This document shows positions 13,063 to 25,900 of a stretch of 64,000 nt of DNA, in pieces. The notes under the pieces were generated by a model. The model did no database searches and was not told the origin of the DNA. It saw only the letters and a program-made list of their open reading frames with translations. The translations under genes and the position numbers were made by a program. How positions within the stretch are numbered: position 1 is the first letter of the stretch; every line of letters starts with the position of its first letter. The stretch is taken from contig JAMYGW020000003.1 in the NCBI GenBank assembly GCA_025617375.2, forward strand, positions 1,426,001-1,490,000, read 5' to 3'. Source of the stretch: Acarospora socialis (lineage: Eukaryota > Ascomycota > Lecanoromycetes > Acarosporales > Acarosporaceae).

Positions 13063-13194
13063 GCGAGGCCAATTGTCAGATGTCGTGGCACACTGTAGCC
13101 AAGTATGATTGTAGATATAGGTCTTTCCTCAGAGAGTTAAAGGTGTCTGAGTTCTGTTTTCGCTAGAGTGTGCCACGACATCTATTGGCCTCGC
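13063..13194. mobile_element. Short inverted-repeat element (MITE-like), copy 1
   Basis: About 130 bp bounded by inverted arms: left 13064-13094 and right about 13167-13193. They share GCGAGGCCAAT at the ends and AGATGTCGTGGCACACT inside, and differ by a 4-base insertion (TGTC) in the left arm. The inner arm sequence TGTCGTGGCACAC and outer GAGGCC are also the ends of the element at 58433-58697, so the two look like one non-autonomous DNA transposon family. No target-site duplication is clear. Confidence 0.6.
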
Positions 13195-13988
13195 GGTTAG
13201 GTACAGAGTATCTATTTTTAGCGACGTCTTCATTACAGCGAATGAAAAATCCAACATGGATTCTACAAGCCTGCCATTTTGATCTGTACAGCTCTCCAAA
13301 CGTGAGATCATGTATGGCAGTTTTACGAGTAGATTGTGATGCTAATTACGGACTGTATAGCATGTAAAGACCATAGATAGCACAGGAAGCCTCAATCTGT
13401 GCTCTCGCTGAAAGCCGTTGTCAGCTACAATCTATCCAATGGTAAGACGTAAGTCGGTCAGCTGCGGGCAGAATTTTCTGCGGAGAAACACGACATGCAT
13501 GTATGTATTGTACGATACTGTAAGGACTATGTGCAGCTGAAGGAGAAGAACGGAACCCACGAAGGCCCCTTTTCATATGGTAGGTAGAGAGCAAAGCGCG
13601 GGCGAAAATCCGAAACACACTTCAGCAGCGCTCACTTCGACGACTCTTCCCGTAGATCAACTTCGCGTCATCATCTCCTTATTCACTATTACCATCATTG
13701 TCACCAACTCAATAATCATCATTGGAGTCGTGAGTCTCTCCTAATCACTCGTTTCTCGAACCGGAAGAGAGAGATTCCTTTGTTTGCTTTGCTTGGCCCT
13801 GGCGGCGAACAACTCCAAACTTAGTGTCCGTGTCCCTTGACTTATTCCACATCCGCCTCCTGACCTCTTGCATCCACTCGCTACCTCACGCCAACGTCGA
13901 TTCACTGCGTCGACTGGTACCTCACTTTATCATCTGGTACACATCCGACCATCTACCATCTCCTTTGTATTGCTACAAACGGATCGCG
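13195..13988. promoter_or_regulatory. Upstream region of chitin synthase
   Basis: About 800 bases without a convincing frame. From about 13620 on, the plus strand becomes pyrimidine-rich (runs of C and T), as often seen in promoters and 5' leaders of highly expressed filamentous fungal genes. I cannot place the transcription start. Confidence 0.4.
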
Positions 13989-16900
13989 ATGGCTTATCAA
14001 GGGTTGGGCCGGCCTGATGGTTACGGAGACGGTCATCAACTTCATGACTTGTCTGCTGATGGCGTATGCTCTTCTCGCTTCAAGAAACGTGAAGCACCAC
14101 TGACTGCGTTAATAGTATCATCTGCCACCACGCAATGGAGACGGATCCGATGATGAAGAAGCAGAGCGGTCACTCCTACATCAGAACCAAACAGGTCCAT
14201 TCAGTGGTCCCTTTGATGATCCACATTCACGTACTGCCACACCTCCAGTCCGTCCTGATTCCACCTACACTTTGAATGAGACGTACGCCACCGATCAAAG
14301 TGGGCCCCCTCACAGCTACCCTAATCCGTACTCGGGCACCACTATTGCGGACCCAACTGCTACATTCGGCGTGCCAGGTCGAGCCACAACCCCTTACTCG
14401 AGAAGTGAAACGAGCTCGACGGAGGGGTGGAGACAAAGACAAACCCCAGGCGCTGGAGGCCTTCATCGGTACAAATCGAGGAAGGTCAAGCTTGTCCATG
14501 GTTCCGTTCTCAGTGTGGACTATCCTGTTCCCAGTCCCATCCAGAACGACATTCAGGCCAAGTATCGCGAGGATCTGGAGATTGGCAGTGAGGAGTTTAC
14601 GCACATGAGATGTAAGGGATTGGCGTATCGCCCACGGAATCCCTGCTAATCATTAACAGACACCGCGGCCACTTGCGATCCCTACGACTTCAGACTCAAC
14701 AATGGCTACCACCTTCGCCCCGCCATGTACAATCGTCACACGGAATTACTCATCGCTATCACTTACTACAATGAGGATAAAGTACTCACCGCACGTACCC
14801 TCCATGGTGTCATGCAGAACGTTCGTGACATTGTCAATCTTAAAAAGTCCAAGTTCTGGAACAAGGGCGGTCCCGCGTGGCAAAAGATCGTTGTGTGTCT
14901 GATATTTGATGGAATCGACCCTTGCGACAAGGAAACGCTCGATGTGTTGGCGACAATTGGAGTTTACCAAGATGGAGTGATGAAGAAAGATGTTGATGGC
15001 AAAGAGACCACGGCTCACATTGTGGGTTTGCAGGCCCTACCGTAGCTGCGCCGGCTAATCTCTCGCAGTTTGAATATACTACCCAGCTATCTGTCACAGC
15101 CAATCAACAGCTGATTCGTCCCGTTGACGATAGTCCCAGCACCCTTCCGCCGGTACAGATGATCTTCTGCCTCAAGCAGAAAAATAGTAAGAAGATCAAC
15201 TCGCATCGTTGGCTCTTCGCCGCTTTCGCCGAGATCCTCGTCCCTGAAGTCTGTATTCTACTCGATGCTGGTACGAAACCAGGACCCAAGTCATTACTCG
15301 CTTTATGGGAAGCGTTTTACAACGATAAGAACCTTGGCGGAGCTTGTGGCGAAATCCACGCCATGTTGGGGAAAGGGTGGAAAAAAGTTCTCAACCCTCT
15401 GGTTGCTGCACAGAATTTCGAGTACAAGATCAGTAACATTCTCGATAAGCCCTTGGAGAGTTCGTTCGGGTATGTCAGCGTCTTACCGGGTGCTTTCTCC
15501 GCATACCGATTTCGTGCGATCAAGGGTATACCACTCGAGCAGTACTTCCACGGTGACCACACGCTCTCGAAGCAGCTCGGCCCAAAGGGTATAGAAGGCA
15601 TGAATATCTTCAAGAAAAACATGTTCTTAGCCGAAGATCGAATCTTATGCTTTGAACTCGTGGCGAAGGGGGGCGACAACTGGCATCTGAGCTATGTCAA
15701 AGCATCCAAAGGGGAGACAGATGTGCCCGAAGGCGCTCCGGAATTCATCGGCCAGCGACGAAGATGGTTGAATGGCTCCTTCGCGGCAAGCATATATGCC
15801 CTGATGCATTTTGGGAGGATGTATAAGAGCGGTCACAACATTCTGCGCATGTTCTTCTTCCATATACAACTTCTGTACAATGTCTTCACAGTATTCTTGG
15901 CCTGGTTCTCGTTAGGTAAGCACAACCGGAAACAAGACTTCGAACCAATGATGCTGATAGTTCTGTGAAGCTGCCTTCTGGTTAACTACCTCTGTCATCA
16001 TGGATCTAGTCGGAACCCCGTCCGATCAGAACGGTCACACTGCGTTTCCGTTTGGCAAAGATGTCACCCCGATACTCAACACTGTACTCAAGTACATCTA
16101 CCTCGCATTCCTGCTACTACAGTTTATCCTTGCTCTGGGTAACCGGCCGAAAGGGTGAGTCATGGCAACAAAGGTTTATGGGGATACCCGGCTGACAATC
16201 TGGATCAGATCACGATGGACTTACTTCACTTCATTTGTCGTCTTTGGCATCATCCAACTGTACTTGATCGTCCTCTCTATGTACCTTGTGGTTCGAGCCT
16301 TTACTGGGAGCAACACGACAAGCCTGGACACCAAGCATGGTGTCGATCCATTTCTGTCGTCCTTCTTCTCGTCCAGTAGCTCGGGGATCATCATCATCGC
16401 TCTCGCTGCCACTTTCGGCCTTTACTTCGTTGCTTCCTTCATGTACATGGACCCTTGGCATATGTTCACCTCATTCCCGCAATACCTTCTTCTCATGTCT
16501 TCGTACGTCAACATCCTGAACGTGTACGCCTTCAGCAACTGGCACGACGTCTCGTGGGGCACCAAGGGAGCCGACAAGGCCGATGCACTGCCGTCCGCTC
16601 AGACTACCAAAGCTCGGGACGGTAAAGCTGCAGTCATCGAGGAGCCGGACAAGCCGCAAGCGGATATTGACGAGCAGTTCGAGATTACCGTCAGACGAGC
16701 TTTGAAACCGTACGTTGAGCCGAAAATTGTTGAGAAGAAGACGCTAGAGGATTCGTATAAGAGTTTCCGAACCAAGTTAGTAACGGCATGGATCTTCTCC
16801 AATGCTCTCTTGGCTATCGTCATCACCAGTGATAATTTCGACAAGTTCGGCATGCCGGTAAGTTAGACACTAGACCTCCTCATCAAAGTTTCAAGAAACA

Positions 16901-17060
16901 CTTGACTGATATGCCATTATAGTCTGGCGCTCCAGCTCGGACAGCTCGTTTCTTCCAAGTTCTGCTTTGGGCCACCTCTTTCCTCTCTCTAATCCGTTTC
17001 ATAGGCTGTTGTTGGTTCTTGGGGCGGTCCGGTATCATGTGTTGTTTTGCCAGACGCTGA
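13989..17060 (+). CDS. chsB: Chitin synthase, class III-like
   Basis: Membrane glycosyltransferase (GT2) that polymerises chitin from UDP-GlcNAc for the cell wall. Exons by eye: 13989-14063, 14116-14611, 14660-15021, 15069-15915, 15971-16154, 16209-16857, 16923-17060, giving 916 residues; every junction restores frame. The N-terminus [21 protein letters not shown] is the short disordered leader seen in class III enzymes. Catalytic motifs are intact: LLDAGTKP (about 376-383), [11 protein letters not shown], the metal/acceptor motif [10 protein letters not shown] (Glu-Asp about 500-501) and QRRRW (about 540-544), followed by NGSF. Several membrane segments fill the C-terminal third, and the protein ends in [15 protein letters not shown]. 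The class assignment and symbol rest on overall likeness (A. nidulans ChsB group), so treat the symbol as tentative. Confidence 0.93.
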
Positions 17061-17923
17061 AGATGCTCGAGCACTATCTTGAAGGCGTTCTGCAATTCCC
17101 GATTCTTTATGGATTGGTCAGCCACGCTTCGACTCTGCTCTGGACTTGCCTCGGCAGGACCACATTGGCTATCCTGTAGCTCTATCTTTTCATGAATGTT
17201 GGCGCTTTAGATAGATTCTTGTCAGTTTGCATAGCGAAAAGCCTGAGGTGTCTTCGAAAGGCCAATACAAACCCACTCGACTTGCTCCTTACGTGAAGCT
17301 GTTGGTGACAATGGTGGTCATACCGCAGCGGCAAAGTTGTGTCATGAACGTAAGTAGTGAACATTAGAGCAGATAGATCATTGAAGTCATTCGTGATAAA
17401 TCCGCAGCAGAATGTCTTGTTGGTGACGGGGTCCCAAGAGATGAACTAACATGCGCGAGGCGGGCCGCCATCTCAGATCTTGATATGACCAACCGAGTCA
17501 CCCATAGCAGCCTTAGTTATACATTCAAGGCCAGGGCACTTTACAACCATACCCTGAGTCCACTTTGGCTCAGTCGACTGTCTCGGGCAAACAAAGTGAC
17601 ACCACAACTACTTGCCGTGAGGTCGTGCCCAGTCATCGCCTATCCCGCATTACAGCGTGGCGAACCGCTAACAGCGGACCAGCTCGTCTTCCTACTATAG
17701 TACGTGGAGATTAAGTATACCCTATCTAAGAAGCAAGACATCTCTTCCGCCGCTCTTCAGTTCCGCCCAGATCCTCCGCATCCAGAGTTCAACATAAAAT
17801 TACACACAGCCTGCTGCCCAACCTTCTACAGACCAGGCATCAGGACCACCTCACCATTTCCGGCCTGCGGACTCTGCTACGGGCACATCTCCGAGGGCAA
17901 CGTCGTCCTGAGACCTCGACAAA
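17061..17923. other. Intergenic, chitin synthase 3' side and UBC12 promoter
   Basis: About 860 bases. The open frames at 17485-17700 and 17704-17952 have no recognisable similarity and overlap the expected UBC12 promoter. I do not call a gene. Confidence 0.4.
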
Positions 17924-18748
17924 ATGCTGAAGATATGGTCTATGGTACGTAAAGTTGGAACCTCTGCTGCCACACGGAGCCCTGCATCGCAGAATCCCAC
18001 AACCTAACAGTCAGCAGAAAAAGGACCAGCAGGCCGCCGCCAACGCCGACGGCGGCAACAAGAAGAAAGTCACCGCCGCCCAACTGAGGGCGCAGAAAGG
18101 TTCGCACCGCCATCCCAAGCCCTCCACCAAAGCGCCCGCCACGTCTTGTGAGACACACGCTGACCCTGACCCGTCGCAGACGTATCCGAACTCTCCCTCG
18201 GCAGCACCATGCGTGCGGACTTCCCCTCGGACGACGACATCATGAACTTCATCCTGACGATCGAGCCGGACGAGGGCATGTACAAGGGGGGTTCGTTCCG
18301 CTTCAGCTTCGCCATCAACCAGAACTTCCCGCACGAGCCGCCGAAAGTCAAGTGTGTGCAGAAGATCTACCATCCGAACATCGACCTGGACGGGAACGTG
18401 TGCTTGAACATTCTGAGGGAGGATTGGAAGCCGGTGCTTAATTTGAATGCCGTTATAGTGGGGTTACAGGTGCGTTTTTGGGTTTCTTTTTTCTGGGGTC
18501 GTGGTGGAGTGGCAGGGGGAATGCATAATACTTGGGGCTTGAAGGGGCGGAATGGAATGGAATGGGGTACTGACGATGTGAATAAATGGCAGTTTTTGTT
18601 CCTGGAGCCGAATGCTTCGGATCCGTTGAATAAGGAGGCGGCGGAAGACTTGAGGTCGAATAGGGAGGGGTTCAAGAGGAATGTGCGGATGGCGATGGCG
18701 GGAGGACAAGTCAGGAACCAGTCGTATGAGAGGGTTCTTATAAAGTAA
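17924..18748 (+). CDS. ubc12: NEDD8-conjugating enzyme E2 Ubc12
   Basis: E2 that accepts Rub1/NEDD8 from the Uba3-Ula1 E1 and passes it to cullins. Exons by eye: 17924-17944, 18018-18099, 18180-18469, 18593-18748, 182 residues. The first exon encodes only MLKIWSM, the conserved N-terminal extension that docks on the NEDD8 E1; the next exon continues KKDQQ. The UBC fold follows (TAAQLRAQKDVSELSLGSTM), with HPNIDLDGNVCLNILREDW carrying the active-site Cys (about 109), and LEPNASDPLNKEAAEDL after it. Length matches the family. Intron 1 ends in a tandem CAG-CAG acceptor, so one extra Gln may be included at the start of exon 2. Confidence 0.95.
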
Positions 18749-19191
18749 TAAACTCATGAATGAAGGGCGTAGCGGGATGGGAGTTCAAGCGACAACCAGA
18801 GGCAATGCATCTGCGTTGGAGGTTACTGTATGGGGCGCACTGGGACGGCAGCACTGGAGTTGTGCTCATCACAGCGTCCCTAGAGCTAATGGTGTCATGA
18901 CGGCTTTACGCATTTACGATCGTATCTACAATTTCTGGCTCTCGTAGCCGATCTAGGACATATAGAATTAGATCTTGTGAACAGCCCATGGGAACAGCTA
19001 CCAAGTATGAATTCGGAGGATCAACCCTTCAGAGATCGGGCGGACCGTCAGTGGCAGCACAACTAAGCCGATGGTTCTATATTCAGCGTTTTTAAACGAC
19101 CACCATGGAACATAGAATGAACGGAAGGACAAGCACCCGAGTTTTAAAGTGGCATTCTTGCTCGCCTCATCTAAGCTAACACTAGGTACGA
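18749..19191. other. Intergenic between convergent genes
   Basis: About 440 bases between UBC12 (plus) and the PLP enzyme (minus), so it should hold both 3' ends. Nothing else recognised. Confidence 0.4.
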
Positions 19192-20612
19192 CTAACCCGC
19201 CACATTCTCAACCTCCCTCACCCCATCCCCCCTCATCCCAACGGTCCCCTCCTCCCTCTTCCTCTCAAACCCACTCTTCCCTTTTCCATCCTCCTCACCC
19301 GCAGTACCCTCCTCACCATCACCACCACCACCAAACAACCCCGCCAAAGCCTCAACCGTCGTATTCCCCCCACTGAGCACAACGCCCACATCCCACCCCT
19401 CCTCCCCGCCCTCCCTCTCCACCAGCTTCCGAAACCTCTCATCCCACAACGCAACCGCAACGCCCACCACCGCACTCGGCTCGACGAAAACCTTCATCCG
19501 CTCCAACACCAGCCTCATCGCCGCCTTGATCTGCTCGTCGCTCACCGCATACACGCCCTGGACTTTGTCCTTGTCGGAAATGACGCTCCACGGGATGACG
19601 CCAACAGGCGTGCGCAGCCCGTCCGCAATCGTCAGCGACTTGACGGACGTGATGCGCTGTGGCGGGGAAGCGGCCAGCCCGCGGCGGCAGTCGTCGGCCG
19701 CTTGGTGCGACGGCTCGGCGCCGAAGACGCGCGTCCCCGTGCCGGACAGGTAGGTGGCGACGCCGGACAACATGCCGCCGCCGCCGCAGGGGGCGATGAG
19801 GGCGTCTAGCCGAGGCCGCTCGACGCTCGCCTGTGCCCCGCTCTTCGTTGTCCGGACGAAGTCGGCGCGGTGGTGGACGCTCAGCTGGGGCCGATCGTCA
19901 ACGAGGTCAGCAAACTGCTCCTCGAGCTCGAGCGCCATGGTGCCCTGGCCGAGGATGATGTCCGGGTGGTCGTAGGGCGGGACGAGCACCGCACCGGTGC
20001 GGGCGATGACGTCCGCCACCACCGCTTCGCGCTCCTCCGACGTGCTGCCGCTGAAGATGACGTCCGCGCCGTACCCTTTCGTCGCGGCGATCTTGGACGG
20101 GGTCGAGATCGTCGGCATCACGATGTAGGCGCGGATGCCGCGCGTGCGGGCCGCGAGGGCGAGCGCTTGCGCGTGGTTACCTAGGCGGGCGGAAGGTCAG
20201 CGTGTGAGGGTAGGAGGGTTAAGGACAAGGACGAGGGAACTGATTGGGAGAGAACTGGTGCGCCGACCGAGGGTTCCGGGCTAGGCGTCGTACCGGAACT
20301 GTGCGTCACGACGCCGTTGCGCACTTCGTCGTCGCTCAATCGGCTCAGGGCGTGGAAGGCGCCACGGATCTTGAAGGCGCCTATGCGTTGGTAGTTTTCG
20401 CATTTGAAGAAGAGGTTGATTTTCGGTCTTGCAGGCTCGTGGCCCTCGAACGGGGTGCCGATGAGGGATTCCGGCGTTTGCGGCGTCGAGGCGAGGTCGG
20501 AGAGAGTTCGAGAGGTGAGTACTGGGGTGCGGTGGATGTGTGATTCGATTCGTGAGTATGCGGACTTGACCGAGTCGCGGGTCAGTGGGAGGGTTTTGGA
20601 GAGGTCTGCCAT
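19192..20612 (-). CDS. Serine racemase / threonine dehydratase-like PLP enzyme
   Basis: Fold-type II PLP enzyme acting on serine or threonine (racemisation and/or deamination). Exons by eye: 20612-20294 and 20180-19192, 435 residues; the 113-nt intron has GTACG/CTAG ends. The PLP lysine is in NYQRIGAFKIRGA (about Lys81), followed by HSSGNHAQALA, the glycine loop CGGGGMLSG, and SGGNTT near the C-terminus. It is longer than usual at about 320-330 because of an insertion of some 25 residues between the EQF helix and the CGGGG loop, and it has a Gly/Glu/Lys-rich tail. No ACT-like regulatory domain is seen, so it is unlikely to be the biosynthetic ILV1. It lies head-to-tail with ILV5; whether that reflects a shared role is unclear. 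GC-rich third positions are stronger here than in its neighbours. Confidence 0.85.
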
Positions 20613-20919
20613 GTTAGCTGAGGGAGGTAGGTTGATTGAATGTGGTACCTGCGTTAGATTGTCAATTGTGGAAGGTTTGGTGGATCAGTGTCGATGTCAC
20701 TAAAATAATTCAGTTCTTTTCGGCACAATGCTATGCGAAAGTTGTGATATGCCGATCTTCGGCCTCGCTAGCGAACACGGAACAAATGGAATTCTAAAGC
20801 CTTCAGGAAGAGGAAGCAACTTTTAGATGACAACTGGAAAAGGCCAGAGGATATAGTGCTGATGCGCCCATGCCTTTACAAGATCATCCAGTTCATGTTC
20901 ACGCTCACATCCAAGCTCG

Positions 20920-22400
20920 CTATCTCTGATTCTCCGGACGGAGAGACCTAATGGTCGCATTAGTTAGTACGCGTTTCAGGTAGTCAGCTACGAGAGATGA
21001 CTTGCCTCACAGCTTTTCCAGCCCTCCAAATCTCCAAATCTCGAATCTCCTGCATCTCCTTCTCATACTTCTCCCTGTAATCCGGTTGCGAGTTGTACTC
21101 CAGCGACCGCTGCGTCTCCTTTCCGTCGCGTACCGAGTCGTAGAGCTCATTGAATACCGGCTTCAAGGTATCCTTGAACTTCCCACTCCAATCGATAGCC
21201 CCACGTCTAGCGGTCGTTGAGCAAGCGGCGTACATCCAGTCCATCCCGTTCGCTCCAATGAGCGGATACAAGCTCTGTGTTGCCTCCTCCACGGTTTCGT
21301 TGAAAGCCTCGCTAGGGCTGTGTCCCCTCTCTCGGAGAACCTCGTACTGCGCCAGGAACATGCCGTGGATGCCACCCATCAGGCAACCGCGCTCGCCATA
21401 AAGGTCCGAATAGACTTCCTTCTCGAAAGTCGTCTTGTAGAGGTACCCGCTGCCGACGGCCACACCCAGGGCAACCGCTTTCTCTTCCGCTTTGCCGGTT
21501 ACATCTTGGTACACGGCAATGGAGGAGTTGATCCCTCTTCCCTCACGGAACAAGGTACGGACAGTGCGGCCGGACCCTTTGGGCGCTACGAGGATCACGT
21601 CGATATCCTTCGGTACATCGACTTTGGTGAGATCTTTGAAAACCGGCGAGAAGCCGTGAGAGAAGTAGAGCGTCTATGAAGAAGATGGTCAGCTGTGGCG
21701 CCACCACGCAATGCGATTATCTCTCTCTACCTTTCCCTTGGTCAGTTGCGGCTTGATCGCAGGCCATGTCTCACTCTGAGCAGCATCACTGAGCAGGTTC
21801 ATGACGATAGTGCCCTTTGAAATAGCTTCGTCGACCTCGAAAAGGTTTATGCCGGGAATCCAGCCATCCTGCTGAGCTTCCTTCCATGACGCACCGTTCT
21901 TCCGAACGCCGATGATGACATTGAGACCGTTATCTCGTAGGTTGAGTCCTTGTCCGTGCCCTTGCGATCCGTAACCGATGAGGGCAAGCGTGTCATTCTT
22001 GAAGTAGTCCTAGCACGGCATGTCAGCTTAGAAACCCAGTCCTCAGAATGTCAATCGAGCTCTTTGCAGGCGTTCTGGAAGCCAAGCATCTGAAAACATA
22101 CCAGTAATTTCTCTCTTGGCCAGTCTTCCCGTTCTGTCACGCAGTCAGCTCACTGCAAGTTGAGAATTCAGAGGGTGCGCAAAACCAACCATAGACGGTC
22201 TCCTTGCTCCCCGCAAAGTCAATCGTCTTGACACCTCTGACCTGCTGCACCGGACCAGCAGCAGCACTTTTCACAGTCGCTGCAATGCCGACTCGCACAC
22301 CGCCAAGGGCAGAAACGAAGGTTCGGCGCTGCACTGCTGGGGAGGTCAATTGCCGCCCCAGCGGAGTGCGGAGAGCTCGAGCGAAGCTGCGGGAGGCCAT
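20920..22400 (-). CDS. ilv5: Ketol-acid reductoisomerase, mitochondrial
   Basis: NADPH and Mg-dependent second step of valine, leucine and isoleucine synthesis. Exons by eye: 22400-22190, 22133-22102, 22009-21731, 21673-21006, 20947-20920, giving 405 residues. The N-terminus is an Arg/Ser/Ala-rich mitochondrial presequence (MASRSFARALRTPLGRQL). Visible motifs are ERxDWPREKLL, the NADPH loop LIGYGSQGHGQG (about 91-101), a VAPKGSGRTVR block and the metal-binding DLYGERGCLMGG. The last intron has a GC donor (GCAAGT at 21005) and CATTAG acceptor; splicing it gives the conserved end GKAVRSLRPENQR. Retaining it gives an alternative end, GKAVRQVISRS. The GC-AG form is preferred because SLRPEN is the conserved family terminus. 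Confidence 0.95.
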
Positions 22401-22911
22401 GGCGGAGCCTTTGAGTTGAGTATGAATTGAAGGGAGAAATTATGTCTGTTTGACTCTGGCTTTTGTATGAGCTTCACAGTGAGCTTTGGTATGAGTTGAT
22501 GCTCAGCGAAATTCTTCGCTTGTGCCAAACGCCGAATACTGTATTCGTGCTAGCGCTAGCGACTTCGGAGCTACCTTGTCACGCGTGGGTGGAGGAGAAT
22601 CACCACAGGTCTATTATTATTATATTATATTGGCATCGTACATAGCGCCAAAAGCAGCTGTACTTTATTACGAGTATTGATAATGACTGTTAGATTGCAA
22701 GAAACGGGCATTGGGTCTGGTGGAATGGACAGTTTCGACACAGAAGGTTGAATTTTGATTCTTTAGGCTATCTATTGACATAAACAAACGCCATTGTCCA
22801 TGCTGCCCATAGGCCCAAACACCTGTTCATGCAGATGCAGCGCACTGGGGGTTGCAGTAAGCAGAATGAAAAGGGGTATATCTCCTCATCACGCAGACGC
22901 CACGCAAAGCA
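22401..22911. promoter_or_regulatory. ILV5 promoter and RPC160 3' side
   Basis: About 510 bases between two minus-strand genes. There is an AT-only run near 22611-22632. I cannot identify a Leu3 or Gcn4 site with confidence. Confidence 0.35.
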
Positions 22912-25900
22912 TCACCTCCTACCACCCTTCCCCTCATCGAACCAATCCTCAAACACGGTCTCCTTCCTGTGCAGATGCTCCTCTTTCAGATTCAACCTCC
23001 TCACAACCTGGAAAGCCCCCGTGCCGATACTCATCGACTGGCCCATGATGATACACTCAGACACGCCCTCGATCTTATCCCTCTTCATATGCCACGCCGC
23101 GTCGAACAGGTGATCAGGCGTCTTCTCGAAACTGGCCAACTGCAAGACGGAGTCACGCATCTTGGATAGACCGAAACGGGTGATGCCGAGGACTTCGCCC
23201 TTGTACGTCATGACGTCGGCCAGCAGCTGCATGTGGCGCGGATCGATGTCCATGTCGCCCATGACGACGGCGATCTCGTCGATGATCGTCTTCCGTGCCG
23301 CTTCGATGCCGAGTACTTCTCGCATTTCCATGACCGAGTTGGATTTGGTGGCGAGCCCGTTGACGCCTTCGGTTGTCATGCAGGCGCGCAGGCCGTAGCC
23401 TTCGACTAGGAGGGAGTTGTTTTGGGTTTTCTCGTCCGACTTGATGATGGCTCGCGATGCTTCTGGATACCCGCAGATGGGTATGTTAGGGAGGGCTCGC
23501 TTGATGTTTTGGACGCGAAGGAACAGGTCTGCCTCGTCCCTTGTTCGGGCCTTTGTAGCTTTGGGGCTATCCACAGGACGAACATAGATGTAGATGTGCT
23601 CTTTCCAGCATTTGATATCTCTCATTTCGAGTTTCCACTTCTTTTGTTTCCGTATGGCCATCATGATGTCTCTGATGTCGACATCCAGCTGCAACTTTCC
23701 AATAGTCTCAAAATTTACTTTCATGGCAAGATAGCTGCCTTCGGCTGACCAAACGTCTTCAACGTAATAGACGATATCTCGAAGAAAAGTCTTCTCGATG
23801 CGACCTTTGACGATACGAGCAGCTACTTGGTCCGTCTGGCTAAGAAGGTCACAACTGATGACAGGTGTGCTGATGACCTTCGAGGCATTGATGATCTCCT
23901 TGATACGAGGCACACCCTGAGTTATACTCATACCGGCGACACCTGCAAAATGAAATGTCTTCAGAGTCATTTGAGTGCCGGGCTCACCAATCGATTGGGC
24001 ACCGACAGCACCGACGGCGTGCCCAGGCTCGACTTGCGCTACTTTGTATTTGGTCAGGCATCCCTTGACAAAGGCTATTAGAGTGGACTTCGACAGCTTT
24101 GACGTGTTTTCAATAACTCCTTTGAAGCCGTTTACTGCCACCTATCAGCAACCATATTTTCAGACCTTTTGCACGAGACTCACATGCGAATTCTTGGTCG
24201 GCCCTTTGCCAGTCATCAGCTTCGTCCTTCGATCTTGCAGGCAACATTCCCGCCTTCTCTCGAATAAGAGCCAATCGTTCGGCTCTAGCGTAGATATAAT
24301 CTTGAACAGACTCCACAAAGTCCCGAGCGCTCTCTAGCTGATCTGTTCCGGCGTCACTCCGATCACCATAATCCAGCTCGGTACCGTTAAACGAAAAGCG
24401 TGTCAGCCGCGCTCGCTCCGGAGCCAGCAGATCATCGCACAGAGCCATGATCTCCCAAGGCAGAAGGCTCCTCTCCTCATTGCTCCAAGTAGTGGTCTAA
24501 GGATAAAGTTAGCGCAGGTCACACTATCCATAAAGCATCTTCACATACCTCGGCATGTGTGAAAGTCCGGTCGAAGTGCACTGGTTTCGCCTTTCCCTCC
24601 ATATCGACTGGATCAAGCTTGTCGTCGCCATACTGAAACTGCACGATATTCGAGGAAGAATTTCGTACTGTATCATCGTACTGTGTCGATAGATCCTCCA
24701 GAGACTTCATCAGCCGACGTGACATATATCCGGTCTCAGCGGTCTTGACAGCTGTATCAACCAACCCTTCACGTCCAGATATCGCATGAAACAAGAATTC
24801 CGTAGGCGTGAGGCCAGAAAAGAAGCTGTTTCTCACAAATCCTTTCGAAGGAGGCTCTCGTGCGTTCTTGGGAAAGTGAGGCAGACTTCGGTCTTGGAAA
24901 CCGTCCGGAACACGCTTTCCGCCAATGATTTGCTGGCCTACCACAGCTACCATCTGGGACACGTTGATACTGGAACCTTTCGATCCAGAAGTAGCCATGA
25001 TCAAAGGAGAATTCCACTTGCTCAATTCAGAGATGCAGTAATCTCCAGCCTGCTGTCGAACTTTACTGAGAATACCAGATATAAGGTTCTCCATCGTCTG
25101 CTCTTCATCACAACCAGGCGCCTTTTCTAGCTTTCCATCTCGGTACTTTTCAATGAGCTCTTCACATTGTTTATAAGCGCGTTCCACCAGTTCCTGCTTC
25201 AGCTCCACGAGCCTGTCTCCGGGGTACACATCACTGATACCAATGGAGAAGCCCTGGTTCGTGAGCCACCTTGCAGATAGTTTTGCGAGACGGTTCATAG
25301 CCTGCACCGCGGCGTCAGGGCCAAAGTCACGAAGTATAACGTAGAAGACTGAATCCTTCTTCCCCGAGCCGATGGTCGACTTGTCCATTACGCCGCACAT
25401 TACTTCCGAGTTGCGGATACAAAGCCACCCATCGTTCTGATCCAGGTCTCGATGTTGTCCTGACACGGCTCTGTAACTTCGGCAAGCTGCATCGAGGTTG
25501 ACTTTGACCTCGGACGCTCTATTAGGGCGCATCATGACATTGAAGATTTGTTTTCCCGTCCATAGCATCTCGGGCTTAAGCACTGTTGGGGGAGGCAGAT
25601 CAAGCTGCGCATTTCCATCCAGCATGTACATACAGATGTTGGTGAAGGCCTTCCGGTTATAGAAGTTATCCTTGCTGCTCAGTAGGAAAGCAGCGGTGAT
25701 AAAATCCTGGATAGCAGAGATTATGGGCTCTCCATTCTTCGGCGTCGCAAGATTGTGCTTGACGCCCATCAGTTCGATAGCCTCTGTGCGGGCTTCTTCT
25801 GTTTGCGGGACGTGCAGATTCATCTCATCGCCATCGAAGTCGGCGTTGTAAGGGTTACACACGCACTCGTTGAATCGGAACGTACGATGAGGCTTGACTT

